A DNA stretch of 64,000 nt from Pannonibacter sp. SL95 (lineage in GTDB: Bacteria; Pseudomonadota; Alphaproteobacteria; Rhizobiales; Stappiaceae), in contig NZ_JAPPRC010000003.1 of NCBI RefSeq assembly GCF_026672425.1, forward strand, positions 1,885,541 to 1,949,540, in the 5' to 3' direction. The notes below the pieces were generated by a model that saw only the letters and a program-made list of their open reading frames with translations, was not told the origin of the DNA and did no database searches. This document shows positions 1-9,473 of the stretch, one piece after another. Each line of letters opens with the position of its first letter. The first letter of the stretch is position 1. The position numbers were made by a program, and so were the translations under genes.

Positions 1-222
<222 letters not shown>

Positions 223-234
223 TCAAGGTGAGGC

Positions 235-2755
235 GTGGGCCCGGAGGCCAGCGCGAGACTGCTGCGGTGTTTAGCACAGGCTCGCGGGCGGGCAAACCGG
301 GCCGCTGCGAGGGCTGCCATGCAGCGCGGGGACGGGAGCGAACCGGAGACGGAGGCGGGCGAAGACGCAGCGCATAACGGTCGCGTCACCCGCGCGTCAT
401 CTTTTTTGAGATCGGGACAAGCGCAATCCTTGCCTGCGCAAGGTGGCGGACAGGGCGCCGCGTTGCGCCGGCTCCGCGCGCTGTGGCAGAGGAAGCCGGG
501 CCCGCCGGGCACCGCACAGGCTGGGGCCGCCCCAGCGAAAACAGGTGGACGCATTGCCGAGGATCACCGGCTGCTGCATGTCGCCTTTGCCTTTGCCGCC
601 GGTATAGCGGTCTATTTCCTGCTGCCGGCGGAACCCGTTCTGGCGGTCGTGCTGCTGCTTGCAGGCGGGGGGCTAGCGCTGGCAGTGCTGGCGCACTGGC
701 GCGGGCGGCTGACGGCGGCGCTGTTGCTGACCGCCGCAGTACTGTGCGGTCTGGCGGCGGGTGCGCTGCGCACGGCCAGCGTTGCCGCGCCGGTGCTCGC
801 CGAGGCGCGCTCGGTGACGGTGACCGGCCGCGTGCTGGACCGGGTGGCGACGGGCACGGGCAGCCAGCTGGTTGTGGGGCTTGTGGATGCCGAAGGACTT
901 GGCCGTCAGGCAATGCTCGGCGCGGGTGCGCCTGTCGTTGCGGGGGGAAAGCGGCGCCGGTCTGATGCCGGGGGACGGGGTGCGGCTGCGCGCGCGGCTG
1001 ATCCCGCCGTCCGGGCCGCTGCGACCGGGCGGCTATGACTTTGCCTTTGCGGCTTATTACCGGGGCATCGGGGCGACGGGGTTCGTGTTCGGGGCGCCGG
1101 AACGGGTGGATCTCGGACCGCCGGGGCCGTGGCTGACGTTTCTGGCGGCGGTGGAGCGGCTGCGGCTGGAGGTGGCGCGCGAGGCCGATGTGGCGCTGGG
1201 GGCTGGCGATGAAAGCGCCATAGCGGCAGCGCTTCTGGTGGGGCTGCGCGGGGAGATTTCCGAACAGGCAGATGCGGACCTGCGCGAGGCCGGGCTGTCG
1301 CATGTGCTGTCGATTTCCGGCCTGCACATGGTGCTGTTTGCCGGCGGCATGTACTGGCTGGTGCTGGCCGTGCTTGCCGCCTTCCCGGTTCTGGCCCTGC
1401 GCCTGCCGCTGTCACGCATTGCTGCGGCGGCGGCATTGTTGGCGGCGACATGCTACCTGCTTCTGTCGGGGGCAAGCGTGCCGACGCAACGGTCCTATCT
1501 GATGATCGCGATGGTGTTCATCGGGCTGATGACCGGGCGGCGCGGCCTCAGCCTGCGCAGTGTGGCCCTGGCAGCGCTCGGGCTCCTCGCGCTGAGGCCG
1601 GAGGAAATCTTCGCGCCCGGGTTCCAGATGTCCTTTGCTGCCGTCATCTGCCTGATCGCCGCCTATGATGATTATGGCCGCTGGTCGCGGCAACGGCTGA
1701 GCCGCCGCCGCAAGCGCCCGGACCATGGGCTTGTCATGTCTGCCTGCCGGGCGGCCGGAGCCTGGGTGCTGGGCGTCTCGGCGACCTCGCTGGTGGCGGG
1801 CCTGGCGACCGGGGTGATCGCGGCCTATCACTTCGACCGGCTGTCGCCCTACGGATTGCTCGGCAACCTTCTGGCGATGCCGGCTGTGTCCATGATCGTC
1901 ATGCCGGCAGGCGTCGCCGCGTTTTTGCTGCAGCCGCTGGGGCTTGCGGCCCCGGCGCTGATCGTCATGGGCGAAGGCATCTGGCTGATGCTTGAGGCGG
2001 CCCGGTTCACGGCCGGGCTCAGCGACAGCGACGGCGTCATAGGTCAGGTGCCTGCGCTCGCCGGGGCACTGATGAGCGCGGCGGTGTTCTGGCTGTTCCT
2101 CGCCGAGGGCTGGCGGCGCGGGCTGGCGGTGGTGCCGGCGCTGGCCGGGCTGATGGTCTGGGGCCTGTACCGGCCGCCGGATCTCTATGTGGGGGACAAG
2201 GGCACGCAGGTGGCTGCAAGGGACGCCGACGGCGTGCTGCGCATTTCCGGCGGGCGGATCGGCTTTGCAGCCGAGCTCTGGCTGACCGCCGAGGGAATCC
2301 CGGAGCGGCAGTTTGCCAGCCATAAGGACAGCGCTGCCCAGACGCGCTGTGATGGCGAGGGCTGTGTGATTGCGGCCTATCCGCCACCTCCGGCTCCGGG
2401 CGAAGGCCCCGCGGCGGAACCCACCATCCGCCCCCTGAAGATCGCCCTGACCCGCAAGGGGACCGGGCTCGACAGCGATTGCCTGCGCGCCGATATCGTC
2501 GTGACCGGACTGGCGGCACCGCCCGGCTGCAAGGCGGCAAGGGTGTATGACGCCAGCGCGCGAGGGTTCGGTGGTGTTGCGCTGTGGCTGGACCACCAGG
2601 CTGGCCGCACGGTCATCACGCGCGCCTTGCCAACCCGTCCACCGGGTCAGCGCCCATGGCAGCTGGCACCGGCGGCCGCAGAGACTGCCGCAGAGGCTGC
2701 CGGAGAGACAGCCGAGGACGCCCCAGCAGAGCCGCTGGCCGAAAGCAGCCGCTGA
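235..2755 (+). pseudogene. comEC: ComEC/Rec2-family competence membrane protein, apparent frameshift
   Basis: Family role: inner-membrane channel for DNA uptake. The protein is split over two frames. The frame open from 235 (GTG) carries the N-terminal membrane helices (around 580-780) and the start of the OB-like domain (VTVTGRVLDRVATGTGSQ). After about position 918 the homologous sequence continues in the next frame (ARVRLSLRGESGAGL), which runs to 2755 with the ComEC core motif AGLSHVLSISGLHM and many helices. Dropping one G of the GG at 919-920 would join the halves as QAMLARVRLSLRG. The true start is uncertain; GTG 235, ATG 319 or TTG 430 are possible. The C-terminus holds only a degenerate metallo-beta-lactamase-like part. 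This could be a real mutation or a sequencing error. Confidence 0.75.
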
Positions 2756-2788
2756 CCATCAGCCATGCCCCGGAGGGCGAAGAAAGAA

Positions 2789-2836
2789 GACGCTGAGAGG
2801 GAAGCGGGGCGGGGGTTGCGCTTCCCTCTCAGCGTC
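2789..2836. terminator. Perfect 17-bp hairpin between convergent genes
   Basis: GACGCTGAGAGGGAAGC at 2789-2805 pairs exactly with GCTTCCCTCTCAGCGTC at 2820-2836 across a 14-base loop. On the minus strand the stem is followed by a T-rich run (TTCTTTCTTC), so it could stop transcripts coming from lexA. On the plus strand it lies 34 bases after the comEC stop but lacks a U-tract. Termination is inferred from position and structure. Confidence 0.5.
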
Positions 2837-3073
2837 CGGTGCCCGGCAGAAATCCAGCTGTGGCGCGCTGGAGGGGACGGAGGCAACGTCTGCCGGAACA
2901 CAAGTCGGTTGGCTGGCCAAAGTCAGCCGGAAAACAATCAGCTGGTTGCCAGCACGCCGGGCAAGCATCAGCCGTTCTGAACGGCCGGAACCGTTCAGGG
3001 TCAGGTAACGGGTAGAGCCGGAAGACGCACCGGCGCAGAACACCTGCGCCAGACTGCCGACAAACCCTTTATC

Positions 3074-3202
3074 GTCATCCCGGACGCAGCGAAGCGGAGA
3101 TCCGGGACCGGAGAGCCAAGGTTTCTCCGGGGGGGAACGCATTGAAGAATAAAGGCCCCGAATCTCCGGTCCCGGCTCGGCGCTACGCTTGGCCGGGATG
3201 AC
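3074..3202. repeat. Large imperfect inverted repeat, intergenic palindromic element
   Basis: The outer arms begin GTCATCCCGG (3074-3083) and end CCGGGATGAC (3193-3202). Further in, arm sequences around CGGGACCGGAG (3102-3112) and CTCCGGTCCCG (3164-3174) also pair. Such GTCATCCCGG-type dyads recur between genes in many alphaproteobacterial chromosomes (known of the group in general). Here it sits in the comEC/lexA spacer, flanked by a short direct repeat, which fits insertion of a small non-coding repeat element. Confidence 0.6.
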
Positions 3203-3290
3203 TTCGGGAGGGTAGAGGTTTGTCATCAAGTTCACGCAGGCACAGAACACCTGCGCCTTGCCGCAAACCCCTCTCGGTCAGTACTGGTTG

Positions 3291-4007
3291 TCAGTACTGG
3301 CGGAACAGTGCCACCAGCTTGCCCTGGACCCGCACACGGCCGGGGCCGAAGATACGGGTCTCGTAGGCCGGGTTGGCCGCTTCCAGCGCGATGGAGGCGC
3401 CCTTCTTGCGCAGGCGCTTCAAGGTGGCTTCCTCGTCATCGACCAGGGCGACGACAATGTCACCGCTCTCGGCCGCATCGGTCCGCCGGATCAGCACCGT
3501 GTCGCCGTCGAGAATGCCGGCCTCGATCATCGAGTCGCCGCGCACTTCCAGCGCGAAATGCTCGCCGCGGCCCAGCATGTCCTGGGGTACGGAAATCGTG
3601 TGGCTGTGGGTCTGGATCGCCTCGATCGGCACACCGGCCGCGATCCGGCCCATGACCGGAATGCTGGTGATGCCGCTGGCCGGCTCCGGCTCGGAACGGG
3701 CGGGCGCGGGAGGCTGGGTCTTGCCGAGCGACCCCTCGATCACGGACGGGGCAAAGCCCTTGCCGCGCGGGGCGGCGAGGCCCGGAGACATGGAGTCCGG
3801 CAGGCGAACCACTTCCATGGCACGGGCGCGGTTGGGCAGGCGGCGGATGAAGCCACGCTCCTCAAGCGCGGTGATCAGCCGGTGAATGCCCGACTTCGAC
3901 CTGAGGTCGAGCGCGTCCTTCATCTCGTCGAAGGAGGGCGGAACGCCGCTTTCCTTCAGGCGCTCATGGATGAACATGAGCAGTTCGTGTTGCTTGCGGG
4001 TCAGCAT
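3291..4007 (-). CDS. lexA: LexA repressor, SOS regulator
   Basis: Represses DNA-damage genes and self-cleaves when RecA is activated. The protein is 238 residues from [17 protein letters not shown]; an upstream in-frame extension does not look like LexA, so ATG 4005-4007 is chosen. The winged helix lies at about residues 1-65. The cleavage site A124-G125 (GRIAAGVP), catalytic S159 (RGDSMIEAG) and K197 (DEEATLKRL) are all present, so the protein should be a working auto-protease. A longer linker before the cleavage site is usual for alphaproteobacterial LexA. An SOS box 51 bases upstream of the start indicates autoregulation. It is divergent from paaX and convergent with comEC. Confidence 0.97.
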   Translation of the reverse strand: MLTRKQHELLMFIHERLKESGVPPSFDEMKDALDLRSKSGIHRLITALEERGFIRRLPNRARAMEVVRLPDSMSPGLAAPRGKGFAPSVIEGSLGKTQPPAPARSEPEPASGITSIPVMGRIAAGVPIEAIQTHSHTISVPQDMLGRGEHFALEVRGDSMIEAGILDGDTVLIRRTDAAESGDIVVALVDDEEATLKRLRKKGASIALEAANPAYETRIFGPGRVRVQGKLVALFRQY

Positions 4008-4057
4008 GGCGAATCCCCGTGGCGGGAGGCGGTACAAATCATGAACGCAGATTACTC

Positions 4058-4072
4058 GTTCTCACTGTGTTC
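4058..4072. promoter_or_regulatory. SOS box (LexA operator), GTTC-N7-GTTC
   Basis: GTTC at 4058-4061 and GTTC at 4069-4072 are separated by seven bases (TCACTGT). This is exactly the alphaproteobacterial LexA direct-repeat operator. It lies upstream of lexA in the lexA/paaX divergent spacer, so it most likely serves lexA autoregulation; an effect on paaX is possible but not shown. Confidence 0.85.
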
Positions 4073-4176
4073 CACAAGTCTTAAGGCGAAGTTAGCGGGA
4101 TGTTCCGCGTGATGGGGTCATGGACGGGGAGGCCAACTGCGGCTAGGAAAGGGCAAATGACCGGATCTCCGTTGCC

Positions 4177-5127
4177 ATGCCCGAGCCGATGCAGATGAAC
4201 ACAACGCCCCAAATCCCGTCTGGCGCCCCGGGCTCGGCGGTGGCCGCGGTCGACCGTCTGGTCGAGGAGTTTGCCGGCCGGCGGCCTTTGCGCGCCGGGG
4301 CCTTCATCGTCACGCTGTATGGCGATGTGGTGGTGCCGCGCGGTGGATCGTTGTGGGTCGGCAACGTGATCGAGGCCTGCGCCCGTGTCGGGATCAGTGA
4401 AACGCTGGTGCGCACGGCCGCCTCGCGGCTTGTCGCCACCGGACGGCTTGAGGGCACCCGGGTCGGGCGGCTTGGCTATTATGGCCTTACCGATGCGGCG
4501 CGGGCCGAGTTCAGTGCCGCTGCCGCGCGGCTTTATACGCTGTCGGCAGGGGCAGGTGAGCTCGGGTTTACGCTGGCCCTGCGCGGTGGGGAAGGCGATG
4601 CCGCCGCTGTCGACGCCGGGCTGGAAGCGGCAGGTTTCGTTCGGCTGGGCGACGGGCTGGCGCTGGCCATCGGGGAGCGACCAGTGCCCGCCGGATGGGC
4701 CCGGCTTGCGGTTTCGCCAGGTGATCTGACGGATGGCGCGGCGCTGCGCGCGGCCGTGCGCAGGGTCTGGAACCTTGGCGAGCTGGAAGCGGGATATGAA
4801 GCGTTCATGGCCCGGTTCTCGCCACTGGCTCAGCTGCTCGCCCAAGGGGAGCGACTGACAGACGGGCTGAGTGCCCTGTCGGCAAGGCTGTTGCTGGTGC
4901 ATGGCTTCCGTGCCCTGGCCTTGCGTGATCCGGGGCTTGCACGGCCTGCGTTGCCGGACGACTGGGCCGGCGAGCGGGCGAGGGCCCTGTTTGCCCGAAC
5001 CTATCTGGCGCTGAGTGCCGCCGCTGATGCGCATGTCGCCAGCTTTGCCGGCCTTGGCGGCGCGCTGACGGCAACACCGCCTGAGGTGCTGGAGCGGCAG
5101 GCGCGGCTTGCGGACGTCTCATCCTGA
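4177..5127 (+). CDS. paaX: PaaX-type transcriptional repressor of phenylacetate catabolism
   Basis: PaaX represses paa operons and is released by phenylacetyl-CoA. The protein is 316 residues, close to the family's usual length. The N-terminal winged helix (about residues 20-95) includes VGISETLVRTAASRLVATGRL and the following wing GTRVGRLGYYGLT; the middle and C-terminal regions keep the PaaX pattern (GWARLAVSPGD, VWNLGELEAGYEAF, LLLVHGFRALALRDPGL). It stands at the head of the plus-strand paa genes, 459 bases before paaJ, and is divergent from lexA. In-frame ATG codons at 4189 and 4195 are alternative starts. A second, TetR-type regulator lies in the same catabolic region. Confidence 0.92.
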   Translation: MPEPMQMNTTPQIPSGAPGSAVAAVDRLVEEFAGRRPLRAGAFIVTLYGDVVVPRGGSLWVGNVIEACARVGISETLVRTAASRLVATGRLEGTRVGRLGYYGLTDAARAEFSAAAARLYTLSAGAGELGFTLALRGGEGDAAAVDAGLEAAGFVRLGDGLALAIGERPVPAGWARLAVSPGDLTDGAALRAAVRRVWNLGELEAGYEAFMARFSPLAQLLAQGERLTDGLSALSARLLLVHGFRALALRDPGLARPALPDDWAGERARALFARTYLALSAAADAHVASFAGLGGALTATPPEVLERQARLADVSS

Positions 5128-5586
5128 CGTGAAGACCGGTTGATTCAGGTCTGCCGTGCCGTGCCGCGACGCGCGTCGGCATGGGTTGCCGTCGGCGTAT
5201 TTTTCTTGAGAGCGAGACTTGGGAAAAGGGAGGCAGGCAATCCCGCCGAGGGTTGCGGGGAGCGGGATCGCCTGTCCGGGAGGTTTCTGACCTTGGAAAC
5301 CACAAGCTTAAGATGGGTGGACTGAACGGCCGGTTCAAGTCTGCGGGCCTCGTTCATTTGGAGGGGGGCCTTTGGTGGAGGCCGGTACGGATTTTTCGTT
5401 CAAGGAGCACAGTCATACCGCAACGTGTCACAAGAATTCCGAAAATAGCTGTTGCGGTGTGATGCGAGAATGCATATGGTGACCGTGCGGTCGATGAATT
5501 GGGGGTGAGGCTCAGCTCTCGAACGCCTGCCGGTCTGAACAGGCCCGCATGACAGTTTCTGGGGACGCTTCTGAGGGAGGAAGTGG
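5128..5586 (+). promoter_or_regulatory. Promoter region of paaJ-paaABCDE, with two small dyads
   Basis: This 459-base spacer has no supported gene. It contains TGAACGGCCGGTTCA (5323-5337, arms TGAAC/GTTCA) and an 8-bp inverted repeat ACCGCAAC (5417-5424) / GTTGCGGT (5451-5458) with 26 bases between. Either could be an operator for PaaX or the TetR protein, but neither matches a PaaX site I can assert. A good ribosome site (GAGGGAGGA) precedes paaJ. Confidence 0.35.
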
Positions 5587-6792
5587 ATGTCCGACGCCTT
5601 TATCTGCGACGCAGTCCGCACGCCGATTGGCCGCTATGGCGGGGCGCTGTCGTCCGTCCGCGCCGACGATCTGGCCGCCGCGCCGCTGGCCGCCCTTGTG
5701 TCGCGCCACCCGGGTCTCGACTGGAGTGCGGTCGAGGACATCATTTACGGCTGTGCCAACCAGGCCGGCGAAGACAATCGCAACGTTGCCCGCATGGCCG
5801 GGCTCCTGGCCGGGCTGCCGGTGTCGGTGCCTGGCACCACGGTCAACCGTCTCTGCGGCTCAGGCATGGATGCGGTCGGCATGGCCGCGCGTGGCATCCG
5901 GGCTGGCGACTATGATTTCGTGCTGGCTGGCGGCGTCGAGAGCATGTCGCGGGCGCCTTTCGTGATGCCAAAGGCTGACACGGCCTTTTCCCGCAGTTCC
6001 GCAATTTACGACACCACCATCGGCTGGCGCTTCGTCAATCCGAAGATGAAGGCGGCTTACGGCATCGACTCCATGCCGGAAACGGCGGACAATGTTGCGG
6101 CGGATTTCAACATCGCCCGCGTGGATCAGGACGCTTTTGCGGCCCGCAGCCAGGCCCGCTGGGCCAGTGCGCAGGATCAGGGGCTCTTTGCGCAGGAGAT
6201 TGCGCCGGTCGAGGTGAAACGGGGCAAGGGCGAGACCGTCATGGTTGCCGTTGATGAGCATCCGCGCCCGGGCACGACGGCCGAGCAGCTTGCCAAGCTC
6301 AAGGGCGTCAATGGTCCGGAGCTGACCGTGACGGCGGGCAATGCCTCCGGCGTCAATGATGGCGCCGCCGCGCTGATGCTGGCGAGCGAAGCAGCGGTGG
6401 CCCGTCACGGTCTGACGCCGATGGCGCGGGTTGTCGCGATGGCTGCGGCCGGTGTCGAGCCGCGTGTCATGGGCATCGGTCCGGTGCCGGCGGTGCGCCG
6501 GGTTCTGGCCAAGGCGGGTCTGACGCTGGACCAGATGGACGTGATCGAGCTGAATGAGGCCTTCGCGGCGCAGGCGCTGGCGGTGCTGCGCCAGCTTGGA
6601 CTTGCCGACGATGCGCCCGATGTCAATCCGAATGGCGGGGCCATTGCGCTTGGCCATCCGCTCGGCATGAGCGGCGCGCGGCTGGTGACGACGGCCGCCT
6701 ATCAGTTGCAGCGCGTGCAGGGACGCTATGCGCTCTGCACCATGTGTATCGGTGTCGGGCAGGGCATCGCCCTGATCCTCGAACGGGTGTGA
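5587..6792 (+). CDS. paaJ: 3-oxoadipyl-CoA thiolase
   Basis: Thiolase of 401 residues. In the phenylacetate route PaaJ splits 3-oxoadipyl-CoA to acetyl-CoA and succinyl-CoA, and also acts on the dehydrosuberyl intermediate. The nucleophile C90 ([10 protein letters not shown]), H357 ([11 protein letters not shown]) and the second cysteine C387 ([10 protein letters not shown]) are all present. The N-terminus [16 protein letters not shown] is typical of the PaaJ/PcaF group. It is the first gene after the long leader and lies 55 bases before paaA, so it is probably co-transcribed. A PcaF role in the beta-ketoadipate pathway is the main alternative; the paa context favours paaJ. Confidence 0.93.
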   Translation: MSDAFICDAVRTPIGRYGGALSSVRADDLAAAPLAALVSRHPGLDWSAVEDIIYGCANQAGEDNRNVARMAGLLAGLPVSVPGTTVNRLCGSGMDAVGMAARGIRAGDYDFVLAGGVESMSRAPFVMPKADTAFSRSSAIYDTTIGWRFVNPKMKAAYGIDSMPETADNVAADFNIARVDQDAFAARSQARWASAQDQGLFAQEIAPVEVKRGKGETVMVAVDEHPRPGTTAEQLAKLKGVNGPELTVTAGNASGVNDGAAALMLASEAAVARHGLTPMARVVAMAAAGVEPRVMGIGPVPAVRRVLAKAGLTLDQMDVIELNEAFAAQALAVLRQLGLADDAPDVNPNGGAIALGHPLGMSGARLVTTAAYQLQRVQGRYALCTMCIGVGQGIALILERV

Positions 6793-6847
6793 GCAAAGGG
6801 GGCCAGTCCGGCCCCGCAAGGTCAATTCAGGCTTCTGGAGGACGCAC

Positions 6848-7840
6848 ATGTACGCACAGATGGTGAAGACCGACGCCAACAGCGTGAAGACACTGGATGA
6901 GATGGACGCCAATGAGCGCGCCTTCCAGCAGCGGATCGACGCGGGCATCAAGATCGAGCCGAAGGAATGGATGCCGGAAGGCTACCGCAAGACGCTGATC
7001 CGGCAGATCTCGCAGCATGCCCATTCGGAAATCGTCGGCCAGCTGCCGGAAGCCAACTGGATCAGCCGCGCGCCGACGTTGGAGCGCAAGGCGATCCTGC
7101 TGGCCAAGGTGCAGGACGAGGCCGGTCATGGCCTCTATCTCTACTGCGCTGCCGAGACGCTTGGCGTGTCGCGTGACGAGCTGCTGGAGCAGCTGCATTC
7201 GGGCAAGGCCAAGTATTCCTCGATCTTCAACTATCCGACGCTGAACTGGGCCGATGTCGGCATGATCGGCTGGCTGGTGGATGGCGCGGCGATCATGAAT
7301 CAGGTGCCGCTGCAGCGCTGCTCCTTCGGTCCCTACAGCCGGGCGATGATCCGCATCTGCAAGGAAGAGAGCTTCCATCAGCGCCAGGGCTATGACGCGC
7401 TGGTGAAGATGTGCCGGCAGGGTACGCCGGAACAGTTGGAAATGGCGCAGGATTCGATCAATCGCTGGTGGTGGCCGGCGCTGATGATGTTCGGCCCGTC
7501 CGACGCGGACTCGGTGCATTCCGCCCAGTCCATGGCCTGGAAGATCAAGATCAATTCCAATGATGAGCTGCGCCAGAAGTTCGTCGACCAGACCGTGCCG
7601 CAGGCCGAATACCTTGGCCTGAAGATCCCCGATCCGGACCTGAAGTGGAACGAGGAAAAGGGCGGCTACGACTTCGGCGAGATCGACTGGACCGAATTTT
7701 ACGAAGTGATCAAGGGCAACGGTCCTTGCAACAAGGAACGGCTCGCCGCCCGGGTCAAGGCCTGGGACGACGGTGCCTGGTACCGGGAAGGCCTGCTGGC
7801 CCATGCCCGCAAGAAGAATGCCGCAAAAGCCGCAGCCTGA
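6848..7840 (+). CDS. paaA: 1,2-phenylacetyl-CoA epoxidase subunit A, catalytic
   Basis: Catalytic alpha chain of the PaaABCE multicomponent monooxygenase that forms ring-1,2-epoxyphenylacetyl-CoA. The 330-residue protein keeps the diiron ferritin-like motifs: [27 protein letters not shown] (ExxH) and [13 protein letters not shown] (second ExxH). The substrate-pocket region with [14 protein letters not shown] is also typical. A clear ribosome site (CTGGAGGACG) precedes ATG 6848. It is followed at 29 bases by paaB, and then by C, D and E in the standard order. Confidence 0.97.
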   Translation: MYAQMVKTDANSVKTLDEMDANERAFQQRIDAGIKIEPKEWMPEGYRKTLIRQISQHAHSEIVGQLPEANWISRAPTLERKAILLAKVQDEAGHGLYLYCAAETLGVSRDELLEQLHSGKAKYSSIFNYPTLNWADVGMIGWLVDGAAIMNQVPLQRCSFGPYSRAMIRICKEESFHQRQGYDALVKMCRQGTPEQLEMAQDSINRWWWPALMMFGPSDADSVHSAQSMAWKIKINSNDELRQKFVDQTVPQAEYLGLKIPDPDLKWNEEKGGYDFGEIDWTEFYEVIKGNGPCNKERLAARVKAWDDGAWYREGLLAHARKKNAAKAAA

Positions 7841-7869
7841 ACCGACGCGCATACGAGGGAGAAACGTCC

Positions 7870-8151
7870 ATGAACGAATGGCCGCTCTGGGAAGTCTTCA
7901 TCCGCGGACAGCATGGCCTGTCGCACCGTCACGTCGGCAGCCTGCATGCGCCGGACGCCGAAAAGGCGATCATGGCCGCGCGGGACGTCTACACCCGCCG
8001 CAACGAGGGCGTCAGCATCTGGGTGGTGGAAACCCGCCACATCGCCGCCAGCGCGCCGGGCGACAAGGGCCCGCTGTTCGATCCCTCGAACAGCAAGGCC
8101 TATCGCCACCCGACCTTCTTTGACATTCCCGAAGAAGTCGGAGCGATGTGA
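7870..8151 (+). CDS. paaB: 1,2-phenylacetyl-CoA epoxidase subunit B
   Basis: Small structural subunit (93 residues) needed for assembly of the epoxidase. It starts MNEWPLWEVFIRGQHGLSHR and keeps the family's DAEKAIMAARDVYTRRNEGVSIWVV segment and the C-terminal YRHPTFFDIPEEV. ATG 7870 has a GAGGGAGAAACG ribosome site. The same frame is open further upstream inside paaA, but that part is not PaaB-like. The stop overlaps the start of paaC by one base (TGATG). Confidence 0.96.
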   Translation: MNEWPLWEVFIRGQHGLSHRHVGSLHAPDAEKAIMAARDVYTRRNEGVSIWVVETRHIAASAPGDKGPLFDPSNSKAYRHPTFFDIPEEVGAM

Positions 8152-8906
8152 TGAGCGACCTGCCGCTTTTCGATCTGTGCCTCAGGATGGGCGACACCTG
8201 CCTTGTCCTGGCGCAGCGCACCTCGGAATGGATCGGCCATGCGCCGGTGCTGGAAGAGGACATCGGCCTTGCCAACATCGCGCTGGATCTGGTTGGCCAG
8301 ACCCAGCTCTGGCTGGGCCTTGCCGCCGAGGTTGAGGGCAAGGGCCGTTCGGCTGACGAACTGGCCTACCGCCGTGATCAGGGTGCCTATCGCAACCTGC
8401 TGATTGCTGAACGCCCGAACGGCGACTTCGGCCACACCCTGATGCGGCAGTATTTGTTCGACGCCTGGCACTATCCGATGCTGCAGGGGCTGACCGCCTC
8501 CAGCGACAGCCGCGTGGCCGAGATTGCCGAAAAGGCGCTGAAGGAAGTGTCCTATCACATCGCCCGCAGCGCCGATCTGGTGATCTCGCTCGGCGACGGC
8601 ACGCCGGAAAGCCATGCCCGCATGCAGGCCGCACTGAACGACCTGTGGCCTTACACGGGCGAGATGCTGATCGTGGACGAGGTTGATGCCGCGCTTTGCG
8701 AGGCAGGGCTTGCCCCTGACCTTGAACCCGTCTCGGCCGCCTGGCACGCTCATGTGGAGGCAACCTTGACGCAGGCAACCCTTGCCAAGCCGGCCTCCGG
8801 CTACATGCACAAGGGCGGCAAGCGCGGGCTGCACAGCGAACACCTGGGCTACATCCTGGCCGAAATGCAGTTCCTGCAGCGGGCCTATCCGACCGCGACC
8901 TGGTGA
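8151..8906 (+). CDS. paaC: 1,2-phenylacetyl-CoA epoxidase subunit C, structural
   Basis: Ferritin-like chain of 251 residues that pairs with PaaA but does not hold the active diiron centre in the characterised enzymes. It begins MSDLPLFDLCLRMGDTCLVLAQRTSEW. The first metal motif is degenerate (EDIGLANIALDLVGQTQLW), as expected of PaaC. KEVSYHIARSADLVISLGDGT and the C-terminal KGGKRGLHSEHLGYILAEMQF are hallmarks. ATG 8151 overlaps the paaB stop by one base; GTG 8148 is a possible alternative start. It is followed at 7 bases by paaD. Confidence 0.96.
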   Translation: MSDLPLFDLCLRMGDTCLVLAQRTSEWIGHAPVLEEDIGLANIALDLVGQTQLWLGLAAEVEGKGRSADELAYRRDQGAYRNLLIAERPNGDFGHTLMRQYLFDAWHYPMLQGLTASSDSRVAEIAEKALKEVSYHIARSADLVISLGDGTPESHARMQAALNDLWPYTGEMLIVDEVDAALCEAGLAPDLEPVSAAWHAHVEATLTQATLAKPASGYMHKGGKRGLHSEHLGYILAEMQFLQRAYPTATW

Positions 8907-8913
8907 GGCAGCG

Positions 8914-9414
8914 ATGACAACAGCGCCGTTTCATCCTGCTGTCGAGGAGATCTGGAGCTGGCTGTCTGACGTGCCGGATCCGGAAATCCCGGTCATCTCG
9001 CTGGTCGATCTCGGCATCATCCGCGATGTCAGCTGGCAGGACGGGACGCTGGTGGTCAAGGTGACGCCGACCTATTCGGGCTGCCCGGCGACCAGCGTCA
9101 TCAACTTCGAGATCGAGAGGGCGCTGCGCGATCACGGCATCGCCGATCTCCGCCTCGAGCGCCAGCTGTCCCCGGCCTGGACCACGGACTGGATCAGCGC
9201 CGAGGGGCGGGCCAAGCTGACGGATTACGGCATTGCCCCGCCGGTGGCAGGCTCGTCCTGTGGCGGCGGCGTGCTGTCGAACCCGGTCGTTGGCTGCCCG
9301 CGCTGCGGTTCGTCCAACACGGAAATGGTCAGCCGCTTCGGCTCCACGCCCTGCAAGGCCGGATACCGCTGCCGCGACTGCCTGGAACCCTTCGATTACT
9401 TCAAGTGCATCTGA
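8914..9414 (+). CDS. paaD: PaaD, DUF59/MIP18-type Fe-S maturation factor of the epoxidase
   Basis: 166-residue protein with an N-terminal MIP18/DUF59 fold (VPDPEIPVISLVDLGIIRDV, then PTYSGCPATSVI) and a C-terminal cysteine-rich tail (CPRC, then STPCKAGYRCRDCLEPFDYFKC). PaaD is required in vivo for phenylacetyl-CoA epoxidase activity and is thought to help cluster assembly, by relation to other DUF59 proteins. ATG 8914 was chosen because the upstream in-frame sequence lies inside paaC. It sits between paaC and paaE in the usual order. Confidence 0.95.
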   Translation: MTTAPFHPAVEEIWSWLSDVPDPEIPVISLVDLGIIRDVSWQDGTLVVKVTPTYSGCPATSVINFEIERALRDHGIADLRLERQLSPAWTTDWISAEGRAKLTDYGIAPPVAGSSCGGGVLSNPVVGCPRCGSSNTEMVSRFGSTPCKAGYRCRDCLEPFDYFKCI

Positions 9415-9473
9415 CCGGCTCAGCCGGGCCCCGTGCAACAGGCCTGACGAGCGGACTTTAGGAGGAGCGCGAC

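Larger units (their letters stand above)
2756..3290. other. Hairpin-rich spacer between convergent comEC and lexA
   Basis: No gene is supported in this 535-base spacer. It holds at least three inverted repeats: a perfect 17-bp stem (2789-2836), a stem with 8-bp arms CTGAACGG/CCGTTCAG (2977-2998), and a large dyad with ends GTCATCCCGG/CCGGGATGAC (3074-3202). A short direct repeat containing CAGAACACCTGCGCC flanks the large dyad, at about 3036-3050 and 3243-3257. This looks like intergenic repeat insertion plus transcription termination; open frames through it lack protein-like character. Confidence 0.6.

Noticed and set aside
4081-5034. Minus-strand open frame opposite paaX
   Set aside because: Antisense of a clear PaaX gene; no ribosome site or motif.
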